A stretch of DNA of 64,000 bases from Flavobacterium beibuense F44-8 (GCF_000769915.1 NZ_JRLV01000024.1:1-64000); one strand, 5' to 3'; shown: positions 18,794-28,521, numbered from the stretch's first letter. A program made the numbers and translations. Notes: a model not told the origin generated them from the sequence alone.

Positions 18794-19476
18794 AAACGTT
18801 CGGGATAGTCAGACATAATTCCGTCAACCTCATATAATTTCATTCGTTCTATATCTTCAGGCTCATTTACAGTCCAGGTATAAACTTTATAACCTGCCTG
18901 CTGAGCTTTTTTCACGTTGCTTTCGGTAAGCAGTGAAAAGTGCGGATGTATGGCTTTTGCCGAAAACTCCTGTGCCCATCTCCATGCCTGGGTAACACTG
19001 GCCTGTGTTAGTATCCCCAAATGGATATTAGGATTTATATCGTGCATTACCATTAACTCTTCCCTCTGGAAGCTGGACACTATAAAGTCGTTATACGTAA
19101 AGCCCTTTTCGGCTATATACCTTTCCATAAGCTCTGAAACCGGAACCGCCGTATGGCGTCCCTTTAGTTCAATATTCAGGAAACATTTCTTACCTGCCAA
19201 ATCAAGTACCTCTTCCAGTGTAGAGATTGTATACTGTCCTTCTACTGTTAGCGCCTTTAGTTCGGCTAGTGTCATTTTATGCACTTCTCCCGAGCCGTTT
19301 GTTGTCCTGTCTACAGTAAAGTCGTGTATTACCACCAGTTCTCCGGTACTGCAAACATGAACATCAAGCTCCAATCCGTTTACCCCCATATCGAGCGCAT
19401 ACTGAAAAGAAGCCAGCGTATTTTCGGGTAAGTGAGCTTTTGCCCCTCTGTGCCCTATTTTAAGGATTTGTAACAT
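18790..19476 (-). CDS. Glycerophosphodiester phosphodiesterase
   Basis: A 228-residue GDPD-family TIM barrel. The catalytic/metal residues are in KIGHRGAKAHLPENT (His8, Arg9, Glu17) and ELDVHVCSTGELVVIHD, with YTWTVNEPEDI and DGIMSDYPERL at the end. It hydrolyses deacylated phospholipid head groups to glycerol-3-phosphate. No signal peptide, so cytoplasmic. First gene of a two-gene unit with the HI0933-type flavoprotein. Confidence 0.9.
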   Translation of the reverse strand: MLQILKIGHRGAKAHLPENTLASFQYALDMGVNGLELDVHVCSTGELVVIHDFTVDRTTNGSGEVHKMTLAELKALTVEGQYTISTLEEVLDLAGKKCFLNIELKGRHTAVPVSELMERYIAEKGFTYNDFIVSSFQREELMVMHDINPNIHLGILTQASVTQAWRWAQEFSAKAIHPHFSLLTESNVKKAQQAGYKVYTWTVNEPEDIERMKLYEVDGIMSDYPERL

Positions 19477-19512
19477 ACCTGAATATTTTTGTAAAGATAC
19501 TCCTAAATATAC

Positions 19513-19543
19513 AAAAAAGCACAGGCAGAAAACTACCTGTGCT
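19513..19543 (-). terminator. Terminator of the maltodextrin minus-strand operon
   Basis: On the minus strand an AGCACAGG / CCTGTGCT stem is followed by a T run (19513-19518). It lies 27 bases after the stop of the lipoprotein amylase gene, the last gene of the operon. Confidence 0.8.
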
Positions 19544-19570
19544 ACTCTAACAACTATTTATGAGAAAAAA

Positions 19571-21001
19571 TTACTTTGTGAGTACCCAATATTGCCAAGG
19601 GTCAAACTTTTGCTCCTGGCCGGGAGCAAGCTGTACCTTTTCGCCTGTAATGTAGTTGGTATAAGTACCTTCTACAGGCAGGGTAAAGGTTTGAGCATCC
19701 TTAGTAAGGTTAGCTACAAAAATTATTTTTTCACCATCTTTTTCTCTTGCAAAAGCAAGAATATTTTTATCTGCAGAAGTCGCTATCCTGTTATAATCAG
19801 CAGGGTGTTTTCCTCCGTTTAGTGCTTCGTTAGTATTTTTAAGTACGCCCAGTTTTTCATAAATCCCGAACATCTTTCCTTTCTCGTGAGAAATCTCATC
19901 TTTCTCAAAGAACTTTAAACGGCGTTCAAAATCATATTCCTGTCCCGTATAGATAAGTGGCATACCCGGCATTATATAGGTTAATGCAGCAAAAGCCTCG
20001 GCAGCATCACCCATTCTTTCATACTCACTACCGTTCCATGCGTTCTCATCATGGTTTGAAGTAAAGTTCATCCAGATATCCTCCGTCTTGTAATCCTTAG
20101 CCTGCTGTACCATAAGGGCATCCCAGTCGGCTACTGTTTTTTCACCTTTAGCAATATCATTCATAAGGTGGTGGGCATTCCAGCCGTACCCCATATCAAA
20201 TATCCCATTAAACAGATAAGACTTGTTAGACTCCATAAGCATAAACACAGGCTTTACCTCCTTAAGCTTAGGAATGGTAAACTGCCAGAATTCTGTAGGC
20301 ACATTATCGGCAACATCACAACGGAAACCGTCAATATTATGTTCCTTAACCCAGTACAGCATTTCGTTTTTCATAGGTTCATACAGCACTTTGCTTGTGT
20401 AGTCCAAATGCGCCACATCGGTCCAGCCCCAGCTTTCGCCTGTTTCAGGGTTAAGCGGATCGGTCACCTCACCTTTAGCATTTTTATGGTAATATTCAGG
20501 ATGCTCAGTAATCCATTTATGATCCCAACCTGTATGGTTAGCTACCCAGTCCAGTATGACATACATACCGTTTTCGTGTGCTGTATTTACCAGGTTTTGG
20601 AAATCTTCCATCGTGCCCAAATCAGGATTTATAGCTGTATAATCAGAAATGGCATAATAACTCCCTAAGTATTTTTTACGCTCTTCCGGATCCTGTATAT
20701 CCTCTACCGAAAGGTCTCCGGTAGCTTTCCTGTTTTTCATGGAAATAGGGTAAACCGGCATAAGCCATACTATTTTAACTCCCAGTTTTTTAAGTTCAGG
20801 GATATCTTTAGTAAAAGCATTAAAGGTTCCTTCCGGCGAATAGTTACGGATGTTAGCCTCATAGATAACGCTGTTCTCCATCATGGCATCACTAACCGGA
20901 GCAAGGGTTGCAAATTCAGTTTTGGTCTTATCCTGATTTTTCAGAGTTTTACAACTTATAAAAGTCGCAAGAAAAATCCCTAAAAGAATTGTTTTCCTCA
21001 T
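19571..21001 (-). CDS. GH13 alpha-amylase family lipoprotein
   Basis: 476 residues with lipobox FISC (Cys17), so membrane-anchored and facing the periplasm or surface. The GH13 catalytic triad is visible: D229 in GFRCDVADN, E257 in MLMESNKS and D318 in NHDENAWNG; other conserved regions are ILDWVANHTGWDH and VIYEANIRNYSPEG. It cuts alpha-1,4-glucans; exact specificity is unclear. It starts 5 bases after the SusA-like gene stop, in the maltodextrin operon, and plays the role SusG has in the classical Sus system. Confidence 0.9.
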   Translation of the reverse strand: MRKTILLGIFLATFISCKTLKNQDKTKTEFATLAPVSDAMMENSVIYEANIRNYSPEGTFNAFTKDIPELKKLGVKIVWLMPVYPISMKNRKATGDLSVEDIQDPEERKKYLGSYYAISDYTAINPDLGTMEDFQNLVNTAHENGMYVILDWVANHTGWDHKWITEHPEYYHKNAKGEVTDPLNPETGESWGWTDVAHLDYTSKVLYEPMKNEMLYWVKEHNIDGFRCDVADNVPTEFWQFTIPKLKEVKPVFMLMESNKSYLFNGIFDMGYGWNAHHLMNDIAKGEKTVADWDALMVQQAKDYKTEDIWMNFTSNHDENAWNGSEYERMGDAAEAFAALTYIMPGMPLIYTGQEYDFERRLKFFEKDEISHEKGKMFGIYEKLGVLKNTNEALNGGKHPADYNRIATSADKNILAFAREKDGEKIIFVANLTKDAQTFTLPVEGTYTNYITGEKVQLAPGQEQKFDPWQYWVLTK

Positions 21002-21006
21002 ATCTC

Positions 21007-22842
21007 TTATTTTAGTTCCAGTACCATAACCGATTTTGGCTCCATGCTAATTTCGTTAGCAAGGTTCACTTTCTTTCCGGTAATCACATCGGTACCTGTT
21101 GTGTAGTTTTTAATGTTTTCGGTAAAACGTGCAGTACTAAAAGTTCTTGTTTCACTACTGTTGTTCATCACTACCATTACACTCTCTTTTGTGTTATGCC
21201 TAAAGTACACATACACGTTATTATCCGGCAGGTAATGAGTGGTTTTACCATTATGGATAACGTCCTTATTTTTTCTCCAGTTCAGCATTTTTGAAGTAAA
21301 CTCAAAAAACTGCTGTTGCTGTGCAGTACGACCTGATTTTGTAAAGGCATTGTTACTGTCTCCGTTCCATCCGCCCGGAAAATCCCTGCGGATATCGGCA
21401 TCACCCTTACCTTTATCTCCTGCCATACCTATTTCACTACCATAATATATTTGCGGAATACCACGCACAGTAGCAATAAGAGTTAAGGCCATTTTGTATT
21501 TGTTTAGGTCACCTTTGTATATCTCGTTAAAACGGCCAGTATCGTGGTTTTCCATAAATACAAGTATGCTGTTTACATTTGGATATAAAAAGTCGTTAGT
21601 AAAGTTATCATACACCCTCTGCATACCGGCATCCCAACCTGAATGGTCTTCGTTAAACACTCCGCCAATGGCATCGTGCAAGGTAAAATCCATTACACTT
21701 GGCAAGTAGGAATTGTAGCTTTGTATAGCTGCTATCTTACTATCCTTTTGCCAGTAGGCCATTTGTGCCTGATCATGCATCCAAACCTCACCTACAATAT
21801 TGAAGTCAGGATATTCATCTGTTATAGCTTTTGTCCATTTGGCAATACCTTCTTTATCGTTGTACGAATAGGTATCTACACGGAAACCGTCAAGATCGGC
21901 ATACTCAATCCACCAAATGGCATTTTGTGTAAGATAGTTTAACACCAATGGGTTAGACTGATCTAAATCGGGCATTGAAGGCACAAACCAACCGTCCATA
22001 CACTGCCTGGCATCGGTTTGTGATGCATTTGGGTCGAACTGAGTTGTCATCCTGTAATTGGACTGCGAATACCCCGGAAACTGGTGAATCCAGTTGTATG
22101 AAGGCAAATCCTTATACATCCAGTGCTCTGCACCCCAGTGATTAGTTACATAGTCCATGATCAGTTTCATATCGCGCTTTTTAAGTTCTGACGAAAGGCG
22201 TACATAATCTTCATTACTGCCATATCTAGGGTCTATCCTGTACACATCACTTTGTGCATAACCGTGATATGAGTAACCTTTATCGTTGTCCTCACAAAGC
22301 GGCGTACTCCATATAGCTGTTACTCCAAGTTCTTCCAGATAATCAAGGTTTTTGATAATACCTTCAATATCTCCGCCATGCCTTCCGTTTGGCTGACTCC
22401 TGTCGGCTTTCTCATTTAGCTCTTTACTGGTGTCGTTATCAGGGTTACCGTTTGCAAAACGATCGGGCATTAAAAGGTAAATCACATCCGACGCATCAAA
22501 ACTATTTTTCTGCGAAGCCTCTTCCTTCCTTTCTTTAAGCATGTATTTCTGACTGAAAGCCGTTTTGTTCTTAATGTTCTTAAAATCAAAAACAAGCTCT
22601 CCGGAAGGAAGCCCTTTAGTATCTATGGTCACAAAAACATAGTTTGGATTTTCGGTTTTGATTACGTTGTTAATAACCACTCCGTCGCATACCGGTTGAT
22701 ACTGCGCTATGTTTTTTCCGTAAAACATAATTTGCAGTTCGGGGTTATGCATGCCGCTCCACCAAAAAGGCGGTTCTACTCTGTTTGCCTGTGCAAAAGT
22801 GAAAGCACAGCTAAAAAGTAATAGATAAAATATTTTTTTCAT
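21007..22842 (-). CDS. GH13 neopullulanase/cyclomaltodextrinase, SusA-like
   Basis: 611 residues from MKKIFYLLLF; the frame extends upstream to 22917, but that part overlaps a palindromic repeat and the signal peptide begins at 22842. Signal peptide ends near FAQA. An N-terminal cyclomaltodextrinase-type beta domain (WSGMHNPELQIMFYGKNI) precedes the GH13 barrel with triad D323 (GFRVDTYSY), E352 (VGEVWMHD) and D434 (MENHDTGRF), and a C-terminal beta domain. It should be periplasmic and debranch or shorten imported maltodextrins. Confidence 0.88.
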   Translation of the reverse strand: MKKIFYLLLFSCAFTFAQANRVEPPFWWSGMHNPELQIMFYGKNIAQYQPVCDGVVINNVIKTENPNYVFVTIDTKGLPSGELVFDFKNIKNKTAFSQKYMLKERKEEASQKNSFDASDVIYLLMPDRFANGNPDNDTSKELNEKADRSQPNGRHGGDIEGIIKNLDYLEELGVTAIWSTPLCEDNDKGYSYHGYAQSDVYRIDPRYGSNEDYVRLSSELKKRDMKLIMDYVTNHWGAEHWMYKDLPSYNWIHQFPGYSQSNYRMTTQFDPNASQTDARQCMDGWFVPSMPDLDQSNPLVLNYLTQNAIWWIEYADLDGFRVDTYSYNDKEGIAKWTKAITDEYPDFNIVGEVWMHDQAQMAYWQKDSKIAAIQSYNSYLPSVMDFTLHDAIGGVFNEDHSGWDAGMQRVYDNFTNDFLYPNVNSILVFMENHDTGRFNEIYKGDLNKYKMALTLIATVRGIPQIYYGSEIGMAGDKGKGDADIRRDFPGGWNGDSNNAFTKSGRTAQQQQFFEFTSKMLNWRKNKDVIHNGKTTHYLPDNNVYVYFRHNTKESVMVVMNNSSETRTFSTARFTENIKNYTTGTDVITGKKVNLANEISMEPKSVMVLELK

Positions 22843-22857
22843 TTGCTTGTTTTTATT

Positions 22858-22885
22858 CCCCTCTTTAGAGGGGTGGCTGAAAGCC
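22858..22885. repeat. Twin-hairpin intergenic repeat upstream of the SusA-like gene
   Basis: Two adjacent perfect palindromes, CCCCTCTTTAGAGGGG (22858-22873) and GGCTGAAAGCC (22875-22885), lie 16 bases from the SusA-like start. The combination resembles a dispersed intergenic repeat I recall from Bacteroidota genomes. Confidence 0.5.
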
Positions 22886-22917
22886 GGGATGGTTCTTACA
22901 GCTCCATTAATAAACAA

Positions 22918-22948
22918 AACCTACAAGGTCGAAGAGACCTTGCAGGTT
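22918..22948. repeat. Inverted repeat in the malP - SusA-like gap
   Basis: 13-base arms AACCTACAAGGTC and GACCTTGCAGGTT with a 5-base loop and one mismatch, 6 bases after the GH65 gene stop. It may partly terminate or process the operon transcript. No T run follows. Confidence 0.5.
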
Positions 22949-22954
22949 AAATCA

Positions 22955-25264
22955 TTATATTGTTACTGCCTTGTTTGGCTCTACTTTAACTTCTTTACCG
23001 TGTACAAATACGGTAAGTTCCTTATCACCTTCAAGATCAAAACGCGTTTCCCCCGAATGTACCGATATCTTCACTATTTGGTTCCTGAAATTGATTTTGA
23101 ACGAATATCCTTCCCACTGTTCAGGGATTCTAGGTTCAAAATGAAGGTTTCCGTTTTTAACACGCATTCCTCCAAAACCTTCTACAATACTCATCCATGT
23201 ACCTGCCATACTGGTAATATGAAGCCCTTCCTTCACCTCTTTGTTATAATCGTCGAGATCAAGACGTGATGTTCTAAGATAGAATGTATAGGCCTGCTCC
23301 ATTCTGTTAAGTCCGGCTGCCTGTATAGAGTGTACACATGGCGAAAGGGATGACTCATGTACCGTGAACGGCTCATAGAAATCGAAATGCTTCTCCAGGT
23401 CTTCTCTTGTAAAATGGTCTTCAAAGAAATAAAAGCCCTGTAACACATCGGCCTGTTTAATGTATGGTGAACGAAGAATCCTGTCCCACGACCATTTTTG
23501 GTTGATAGGCCTTTGCGAACGGTCAAGATCGCTTACCCTTACCATTTCCTTATCAAGGAAACCATCCTGCTGTAGGAATACACCATGCTCTTCCGAATAC
23601 GGGAAATACATATTATCGGCTACTTTCTGCCATTGCTGAATCTCTTCGGCAGTAAGATTGGTTAATCCCATTATACGACTATGGTCGGCAGTAAACTCAT
23701 CTTTCACCTTAGTGATATTCTCTATAGCATAGTTAATACACCATTGTGCGATATAGTTAGTATACCAGTTGTTGTTTACGTTGTTCTCATATTCATTAGG
23801 ACCTGTTACACCAAGTATCACATACTTATTTTTAGCTGTAGAGAACGTAGCCCTTTGATACCAGAAACGTGCAATACCAATTAATACCTCAAGTCCTTTT
23901 TCCGGAATGTAGCTGTAATCTCCGGTAAAGCGGTAGTAATTGTATATGGCAAAAGCGATAGCCCCGTTACGGTGAATTTCCTCAAAGGTAATTTCCCACT
24001 CGTTGTGGCATTCCTCCCCGTTCATGGTAACCATAGGGTATAGTGCCGCACCATTAGTAAAGCCCAACTTTTGTGCATTCTCTATAGCTTTACCTAACTG
24101 GTTGTGACGGTAGGTTAACAGGTTACGTGCTACCTGTTGGTCTTTAGTTGCCATGTAGAACGGAATACAGTATGCCTCGGTATCCCAATAGGTACTACCT
24201 CCGTATTTCTCACCTGTAAATCCTTTAGGCCCTATATTAAGCCTTGGGTCTTTACCTAAATAGGTTTGGTTTAACTGGAAAATATTAAAGCGGATACCCT
24301 GCTGTGCTTTTACATCGCCATCAATAGTAATATCGGCCATTTCCCAAATACCTGCCCAAGCCTGTTTCTGTTCTTCAAGTAAGGCATCATATCCTTTGCT
24401 AACGGCATTAGCAATTACATTTTTGGCAGCATCAATTAATGCTCCTTCTTCATGGTTAAGTGATACGGTATAACCACCAAATTTCACAATGGCAGCCGTT
24501 TCACCCTGTTTAGCATCCAAACTATAACTAAACTGAACCTTATCGTTAGTCGCTACAATATCTTCTGCCACAACCACCTCTTCGGTACCGTTAAGTAACA
24601 GACTGTTGTGCATGTAGGTAGCAGCCGTAAAATGTGTTTTGAAAGTACGTGCCGTTACAAAGGCATCATTGCCGGAATGCTGTACATCCAGTGGTTCCCA
24701 AAACTTCTCTTCCCAGTTGGCATCTTCATTTTTTACCCCTGCATCCACATAAGGCTTATATACGATTTGTGCCGACTGGTTAACCGGAGTTACCTCATAT
24801 TTTATAACACCTAGCTCATCTGAAACAAGGGATAAAAACCTCCTAACGTTTACTGCCACTTCTGTACCGTTTTGCAGTACTGCTGTAAACGAACGGTTGT
24901 ACCACCCTTCTTTCATATTAAGCTCGCGCTTGTAATTTTTTATTTCCTTACAGGTATTAAGGTCTAATGCTTCACCGTTTACCTGTACCTCTATACCAAT
25001 CCAGTTTGGTGCGTTTAAAACTTTTGCAAAGTATTCCGGGTAGCCGTTTTTCCACCATCCCACTTTAGTCTTATCCGGATAGTAAACACCTGCTATGTAG
25101 CTCCCCTGAAAGGTTGGGCCCGAATAGTGCTCCTCAAAATTGGCACGCTGACCCATAGCTCCGTTACCGATACTGAACAGACTCTCGGATGATTTTACCC
25201 TGTCTGCCTCAAACCCTTCTTCTATTATCGACCAATTATCCGGTACTATATAATCCTGATTCAT
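22955..25264 (-). CDS. malP: GH65 glycoside phosphorylase, probable maltose phosphorylase
   Basis: A 769-residue GH65 enzyme without signal peptide, so cytoplasmic. The catalytic acid is E491 in TGPNEYENNVNNN; other family phrases are GGSTYWDTEAYCIPFY and MNGEECHNEWEITFEE. GH65 members phosphorolyse maltose, trehalose, kojibiose or nigerose. Maltose is inferred here because beta-phosphoglucomutase and a maltose-type permease follow in the operon and the locus is for starch. It starts 1 base after the pgmB stop. Confidence 0.88.
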   Translation of the reverse strand: MNQDYIVPDNWSIIEEGFEADRVKSSESLFSIGNGAMGQRANFEEHYSGPTFQGSYIAGVYYPDKTKVGWWKNGYPEYFAKVLNAPNWIGIEVQVNGEALDLNTCKEIKNYKRELNMKEGWYNRSFTAVLQNGTEVAVNVRRFLSLVSDELGVIKYEVTPVNQSAQIVYKPYVDAGVKNEDANWEEKFWEPLDVQHSGNDAFVTARTFKTHFTAATYMHNSLLLNGTEEVVVAEDIVATNDKVQFSYSLDAKQGETAAIVKFGGYTVSLNHEEGALIDAAKNVIANAVSKGYDALLEEQKQAWAGIWEMADITIDGDVKAQQGIRFNIFQLNQTYLGKDPRLNIGPKGFTGEKYGGSTYWDTEAYCIPFYMATKDQQVARNLLTYRHNQLGKAIENAQKLGFTNGAALYPMVTMNGEECHNEWEITFEEIHRNGAIAFAIYNYYRFTGDYSYIPEKGLEVLIGIARFWYQRATFSTAKNKYVILGVTGPNEYENNVNNNWYTNYIAQWCINYAIENITKVKDEFTADHSRIMGLTNLTAEEIQQWQKVADNMYFPYSEEHGVFLQQDGFLDKEMVRVSDLDRSQRPINQKWSWDRILRSPYIKQADVLQGFYFFEDHFTREDLEKHFDFYEPFTVHESSLSPCVHSIQAAGLNRMEQAYTFYLRTSRLDLDDYNKEVKEGLHITSMAGTWMSIVEGFGGMRVKNGNLHFEPRIPEQWEGYSFKINFRNQIVKISVHSGETRFDLEGDKELTVFVHGKEVKVEPNKAVTI

Positions 25265-25265
25265 T

Positions 25266-25922
25266 TTATTCGTTTACTAAGGTTTTTAAAAAGTTGTTGT
25301 CGATTTCAGTAAAATCGTTGAAGTTAAATCGGGCTTCGTTCAGGATGTCTTTATGTCCTATGCCCACACTTACCATATTTGCAATATTTGCAGCCTGTAC
25401 ACCCGCCACCGAATCTTCAAAAACGATGGAGTCCTGTGCTGTTTTGCCCAGCAGTTGTGCTGCCCTTACAAAAACCTCAGGATCGGGTTTTGCGTTGGTA
25501 ACATCGTTACCGTCTACAATGGCGTCAAAATAATGCAGTATGTTTACCTTTTCCAGTATTGGCCTTGCATTTTTACTTGCAGAGCCCAATGCTATAAGCT
25601 GACCGTTTTCCTTTAAAAAATCAAGTACAGGCACTACCCCTTCCAAAATTTCATCTTCTTTCATGTTGGTAATGTACCCCAGGTAGTCCTCGTTTTTTTC
25701 TACAAGCCACTTATCCTTATCTTCCTGTGAGGCCTCAATGTTCCCTAAACCTAAAATAATTTCAAGGGAGCGCACGCGGCTCACACCCTTTAATAATTCG
25801 TTATGTTCGTGCGTAAAGTCAATACCCAGCTGTGCAGCTATTTTTTGCCAGGCTAAATAGTGGTATTTTGCAGTATCTACAATAACCCCGTCAAGGTCGA
25901 ATATAAATGCTTTCTGCTTCAT
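25266..25922 (-). CDS. pgmB: Beta-phosphoglucomutase (HAD family)
   Basis: A 218-residue HAD hydrolase-fold mutase. Nucleophile Asp9 and Asp11 are in FIFDLDGVIVD; Mg ligands are in VFEDSVAGVQAA. The cap-domain phrase LKGVSRVRSLEIIL, with its Arg for the sugar phosphate, is typical of beta-phosphoglucomutase. It converts beta-glucose-1-phosphate from GH65 phosphorolysis into glucose-6-phosphate. It sits between the permease (13-base gap) and malP (1-base gap). Confidence 0.92.
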   Translation of the reverse strand: MKQKAFIFDLDGVIVDTAKYHYLAWQKIAAQLGIDFTHEHNELLKGVSRVRSLEIILGLGNIEASQEDKDKWLVEKNEDYLGYITNMKEDEILEGVVPVLDFLKENGQLIALGSASKNARPILEKVNILHYFDAIVDGNDVTNAKPDPEVFVRAAQLLGKTAQDSIVFEDSVAGVQAANIANMVSVGIGHKDILNEARFNFNDFTEIDNNFLKTLVNE

Positions 25923-25935
25923 TTAGTCTTTTCTG

Positions 25936-27294
25936 TTATAATATTTCTGAATTCGATTTTAGGTCATCTACGTCTTTTACCCTAAACACAAGCATTGCCG
26001 CTATAATAAGGCTCACACCACTTGTTACAATGGCAAAAATGGCATCGTTGTTATAAAGGTATTTAACCATAGGGCCGCCTATAAGGGCATTTATGATTTG
26101 AGGAATTACGATAAAGAAGTTGAATATCCCCATATAAACTCCCATTTTTAAAGGAGGTATAGATCCTGCCAGTATTGCATAAGGCATAGCCAATATACTG
26201 GCCCATGCAATACCTACACCTATCATACAAACGGTTAACCAATCTTCATTTGGCATAAAGTACATACCTATCAAACTGATTCCCCCTATAAAAAGAGAAA
26301 TGGTATGTGTACGCTTTCTGCCTATTTTTTTAGCTATTGCAGGAAGAGCAAATGCAAATATCCCTCCCACTAAATTGTATATACCAAACAGTATCCCAAC
26401 CCAGTCTCCTGCATTTTGATAAGTTTGGTTTTTAACATCGTCAACAGCTAATCCATAAAAATGATGAGCGATTGCTGGAGTGGTAAACACCCACATACCA
26501 AAAAGCCCGAACCATGAGAAAAACTGTACCCAGCTTAACTGGCGCATAGTAAAAGGCATCTTTTTAAAGTCAGTGAAAATATCAGATAATTTTGCTTCCC
26601 TGATTTCAGGTTGCGGAGTGTTATCAGACTTATTAAAGCCTGCTAGTTCCTCAGGAGTATATTCTTTTGTTGTGAAAACAGTAATAAGGATAGTAGTGAT
26701 AAGTACCACCGCCCCTATAATAAAAGAAAGAATAAGATGTAAAGGAATAGAACCGTCCTCTGCCTGATTAGAAACTCCAAACCAGTTAGCCAGCACATAT
26801 GGTAATACAGAACCTATAACAGCTCCAAAACCTATAACTACACTTTGAATACTAAAGCCAAGTGTTCGCTGCTCTGTTCTTAAATTATCTGCAACAAGTG
26901 CCCTAAAAGGCTCCATGGCAATATTAAAGGAGGCATCCATAATCATGAGCATACCTGCCCCAACCCATAAAGCCGGAAGGAATGCCGTAAAAATATTTGC
27001 CTGTGGCATTAATATCAAGCCAATAGAAGCAAGTACTGCTCCCGTAAGAAAAAATGGTTTTCTCCTACCCAGTTTAGTCCATGTATTATCACTGTAGTGG
27101 CCTACTATAGGCTGAACGATTAACCCCATAAGAGGAGCGACAATCCAAAACCAGGAAAGCTCGTGCACCTCGGCACCAAATGTTTGAAGGATGTTACTGG
27201 CAAAGCCATTTTGCAGGGCAAAACCCATTTGTATCCCCAGGAAACCGAAACTCATGTTCCATATTTCCCAGAAACCTAATTTACGCTTTTCCAT
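25936..27294 (-). CDS. MFS sugar transporter, maltose-type (SLC45/GPH-like)
   Basis: A 452-residue inner-membrane carrier with about 12 hydrophobic segments. Motifs such as GHYSDNTWTKLGRRKPF in loop 2-3 and ALVADNLRTEQRT are typical of the SLC45/GPH-like maltose and sucrose symporters. It should move maltose or short maltodextrins from periplasm to cytoplasm. It is the first gene of the minus-strand operon and has a -7 box about 95 bases upstream. Confidence 0.88.
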   Translation of the reverse strand: MEKRKLGFWEIWNMSFGFLGIQMGFALQNGFASNILQTFGAEVHELSWFWIVAPLMGLIVQPIVGHYSDNTWTKLGRRKPFFLTGAVLASIGLILMPQANIFTAFLPALWVGAGMLMIMDASFNIAMEPFRALVADNLRTEQRTLGFSIQSVVIGFGAVIGSVLPYVLANWFGVSNQAEDGSIPLHLILSFIIGAVVLITTILITVFTTKEYTPEELAGFNKSDNTPQPEIREAKLSDIFTDFKKMPFTMRQLSWVQFFSWFGLFGMWVFTTPAIAHHFYGLAVDDVKNQTYQNAGDWVGILFGIYNLVGGIFAFALPAIAKKIGRKRTHTISLFIGGISLIGMYFMPNEDWLTVCMIGVGIAWASILAMPYAILAGSIPPLKMGVYMGIFNFFIVIPQIINALIGGPMVKYLYNNDAIFAIVTSGVSLIIAAMLVFRVKDVDDLKSNSEIL

Positions 27295-27319
27295 TATCGT
27301 AATTTAAAATTCATAATAC

Positions 27320-27381
27320 GATAAGCGCGTAGCTTATCAAAACTTACTTTTTGTTGCGAAGTGAAGTATAAGCTTTGATAA
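27320..27381. repeat. Overlapping hairpins in the leader of the permease operon
   Basis: GATAAGC-5-GCTTATC (27320-27338) overlaps a longer stem from 27334 to 27381 (arms like TTATCAAA..CTTA and TAAG.TTTGATAA). They would form alternative folds in the 5' leader of the operon, or may be a REP-like element. Confidence 0.45.
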
Positions 27382-27388
27382 TCAGTGA

Positions 27389-27396
27389 CAAATATA
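27389..27396 (-). promoter_or_regulatory. -7 box of the permease-pgmB-malP-amylase operon
   Basis: TATATTTG on the minus strand matches TAnnTTTG; a TTTG at 27413-27416 on the same strand is a possible -33 element at a short 16-base spacing. Confidence 0.4.
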
Positions 27397-27498
27397 TAGC
27401 ATTTTTAATGTACAAATGCCGTTTTAAATATTAATTTTTTTATTGAATAGTGTAAAATTAAAAAAATAAACAACTGAAAAACAACCAGATAAACAAAA

Positions 27499-28521
27499 CT
27501 ACAACGTTGGCGTAGATTCTCTTTCTACCAAGTGTGTTTCTATAACTTCGGTGCGATAATGCTCGTCTTCCTCCTCCATTTCAAGTCGGTCAATAAGCAT
27601 TTTTGCAGCGCTTCTGCCCATCTTTATACCATTTTGGCTAACAGTTGTAATAGCCGGGCTGGAGAACTGCGAAATAATACCATCGGTAAACCCTATTACC
27701 GAAAGATCATCGGGCACATTAACCCCCATTTTAGCAGCCAGTTTTATACAGGTAACTGCAAACAGCTCATTAACTGCAAATATGGCATCAGGCTTTTGTT
27801 CTTCCAGAAGTCGTTCTATTTTAACCGAGCAGTTGTCTATATCCTCTATCTTAACAATCATGTCCTCTTCGGCCATCATATTATTATCTCTAAGAGCTTT
27901 AAGGTAACCTTCAGTTCTTAGCTTGCCTACACTCACATAGTCGACCGTGGTAACAAGAGCTACTTTTTTAAACCCTTTATTAATAAGGTAGTCTACCGCT
28001 TCATAAGCTGCCATTTGGTCGTCTATAATTACCTTATCACAAAAAACATCATTAGTAATCCTGTCAAACATCACTACAGGCATCCCTTGGTTTATAACCT
28101 CTACTATATGGTGAAAATCCTTTTTTAGCTGGGTTTCCTTTGATAACGACATAATAAAACCGTCTATACTCCCCGTAGCAAGCATTTCCATGTTGATTAC
28201 CTCCTTATCAAACGATTCATCCGAAAGACATACAATTACATTATATCCGTTTTCGTTTGCCACCTGCTCTATACCGCTAATAACAGTAGCAAAAAAGTGA
28301 TGGACAATTTCCGGTATTATAATGCCAATGGTCTTAGTTTTCTTGTTTTTAAGACTTAGGGCAATATTATTAGGCTTGTAATTATATAGTTTCGCAAATG
28401 CCTGAACCTTTTGCTTTGTATCTTCACTAATTTCAGGACTGTTTCTCAGCGATTTAGACACTGTAGAGATAGATACATCCAGTTCCCTTGCAATTTGCTT
28501 TAGAGTGACTTTTCTTTTCAT
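27499..28521 (-). CDS. LacI-family transcriptional regulator of the maltodextrin locus
   Basis: 340 residues: an N-terminal LacI helix-turn-helix (about 1-55, LKQIARELDVSISTVSKSLRN with its hinge AKLYNYKPN) and a periplasmic-binding-type effector domain (GIIIPEIVHHFFATVISGIE, FDRITNDVFCDKV). It is divergent from susC, and two palindromes of the LacI type lie before susC. It presumably senses maltose or a derivative. Classical Bacteroides Sus uses SusR instead, so LacI control is the flavobacterial variant. Confidence 0.9.
   Translation of the reverse strand: MKRKVTLKQIARELDVSISTVSKSLRNSPEISEDTKQKVQAFAKLYNYKPNNIALSLKNKKTKTIGIIIPEIVHHFFATVISGIEQVANENGYNVIVCLSDESFDKEVINMEMLATGSIDGFIMSLSKETQLKKDFHHIVEVINQGMPVVMFDRITNDVFCDKVIIDDQMAAYEAVDYLINKGFKKVALVTTVDYVSVGKLRTEGYLKALRDNNMMAEEDMIVKIEDIDNCSVKIERLLEEQKPDAIFAVNELFAVTCIKLAAKMGVNVPDDLSVIGFTDGIISQFSSPAITTVSQNGIKMGRSAAKMLIDRLEMEEEDEHYRTEVIETHLVERESTPTL

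Noticed and set aside
20168..20668. A 166-codon plus-strand frame opposite the lipoprotein amylase
   Set aside because: Antisense of the GH13 catalytic region, where the triad D229/E257/D318 is intact on the minus strand.
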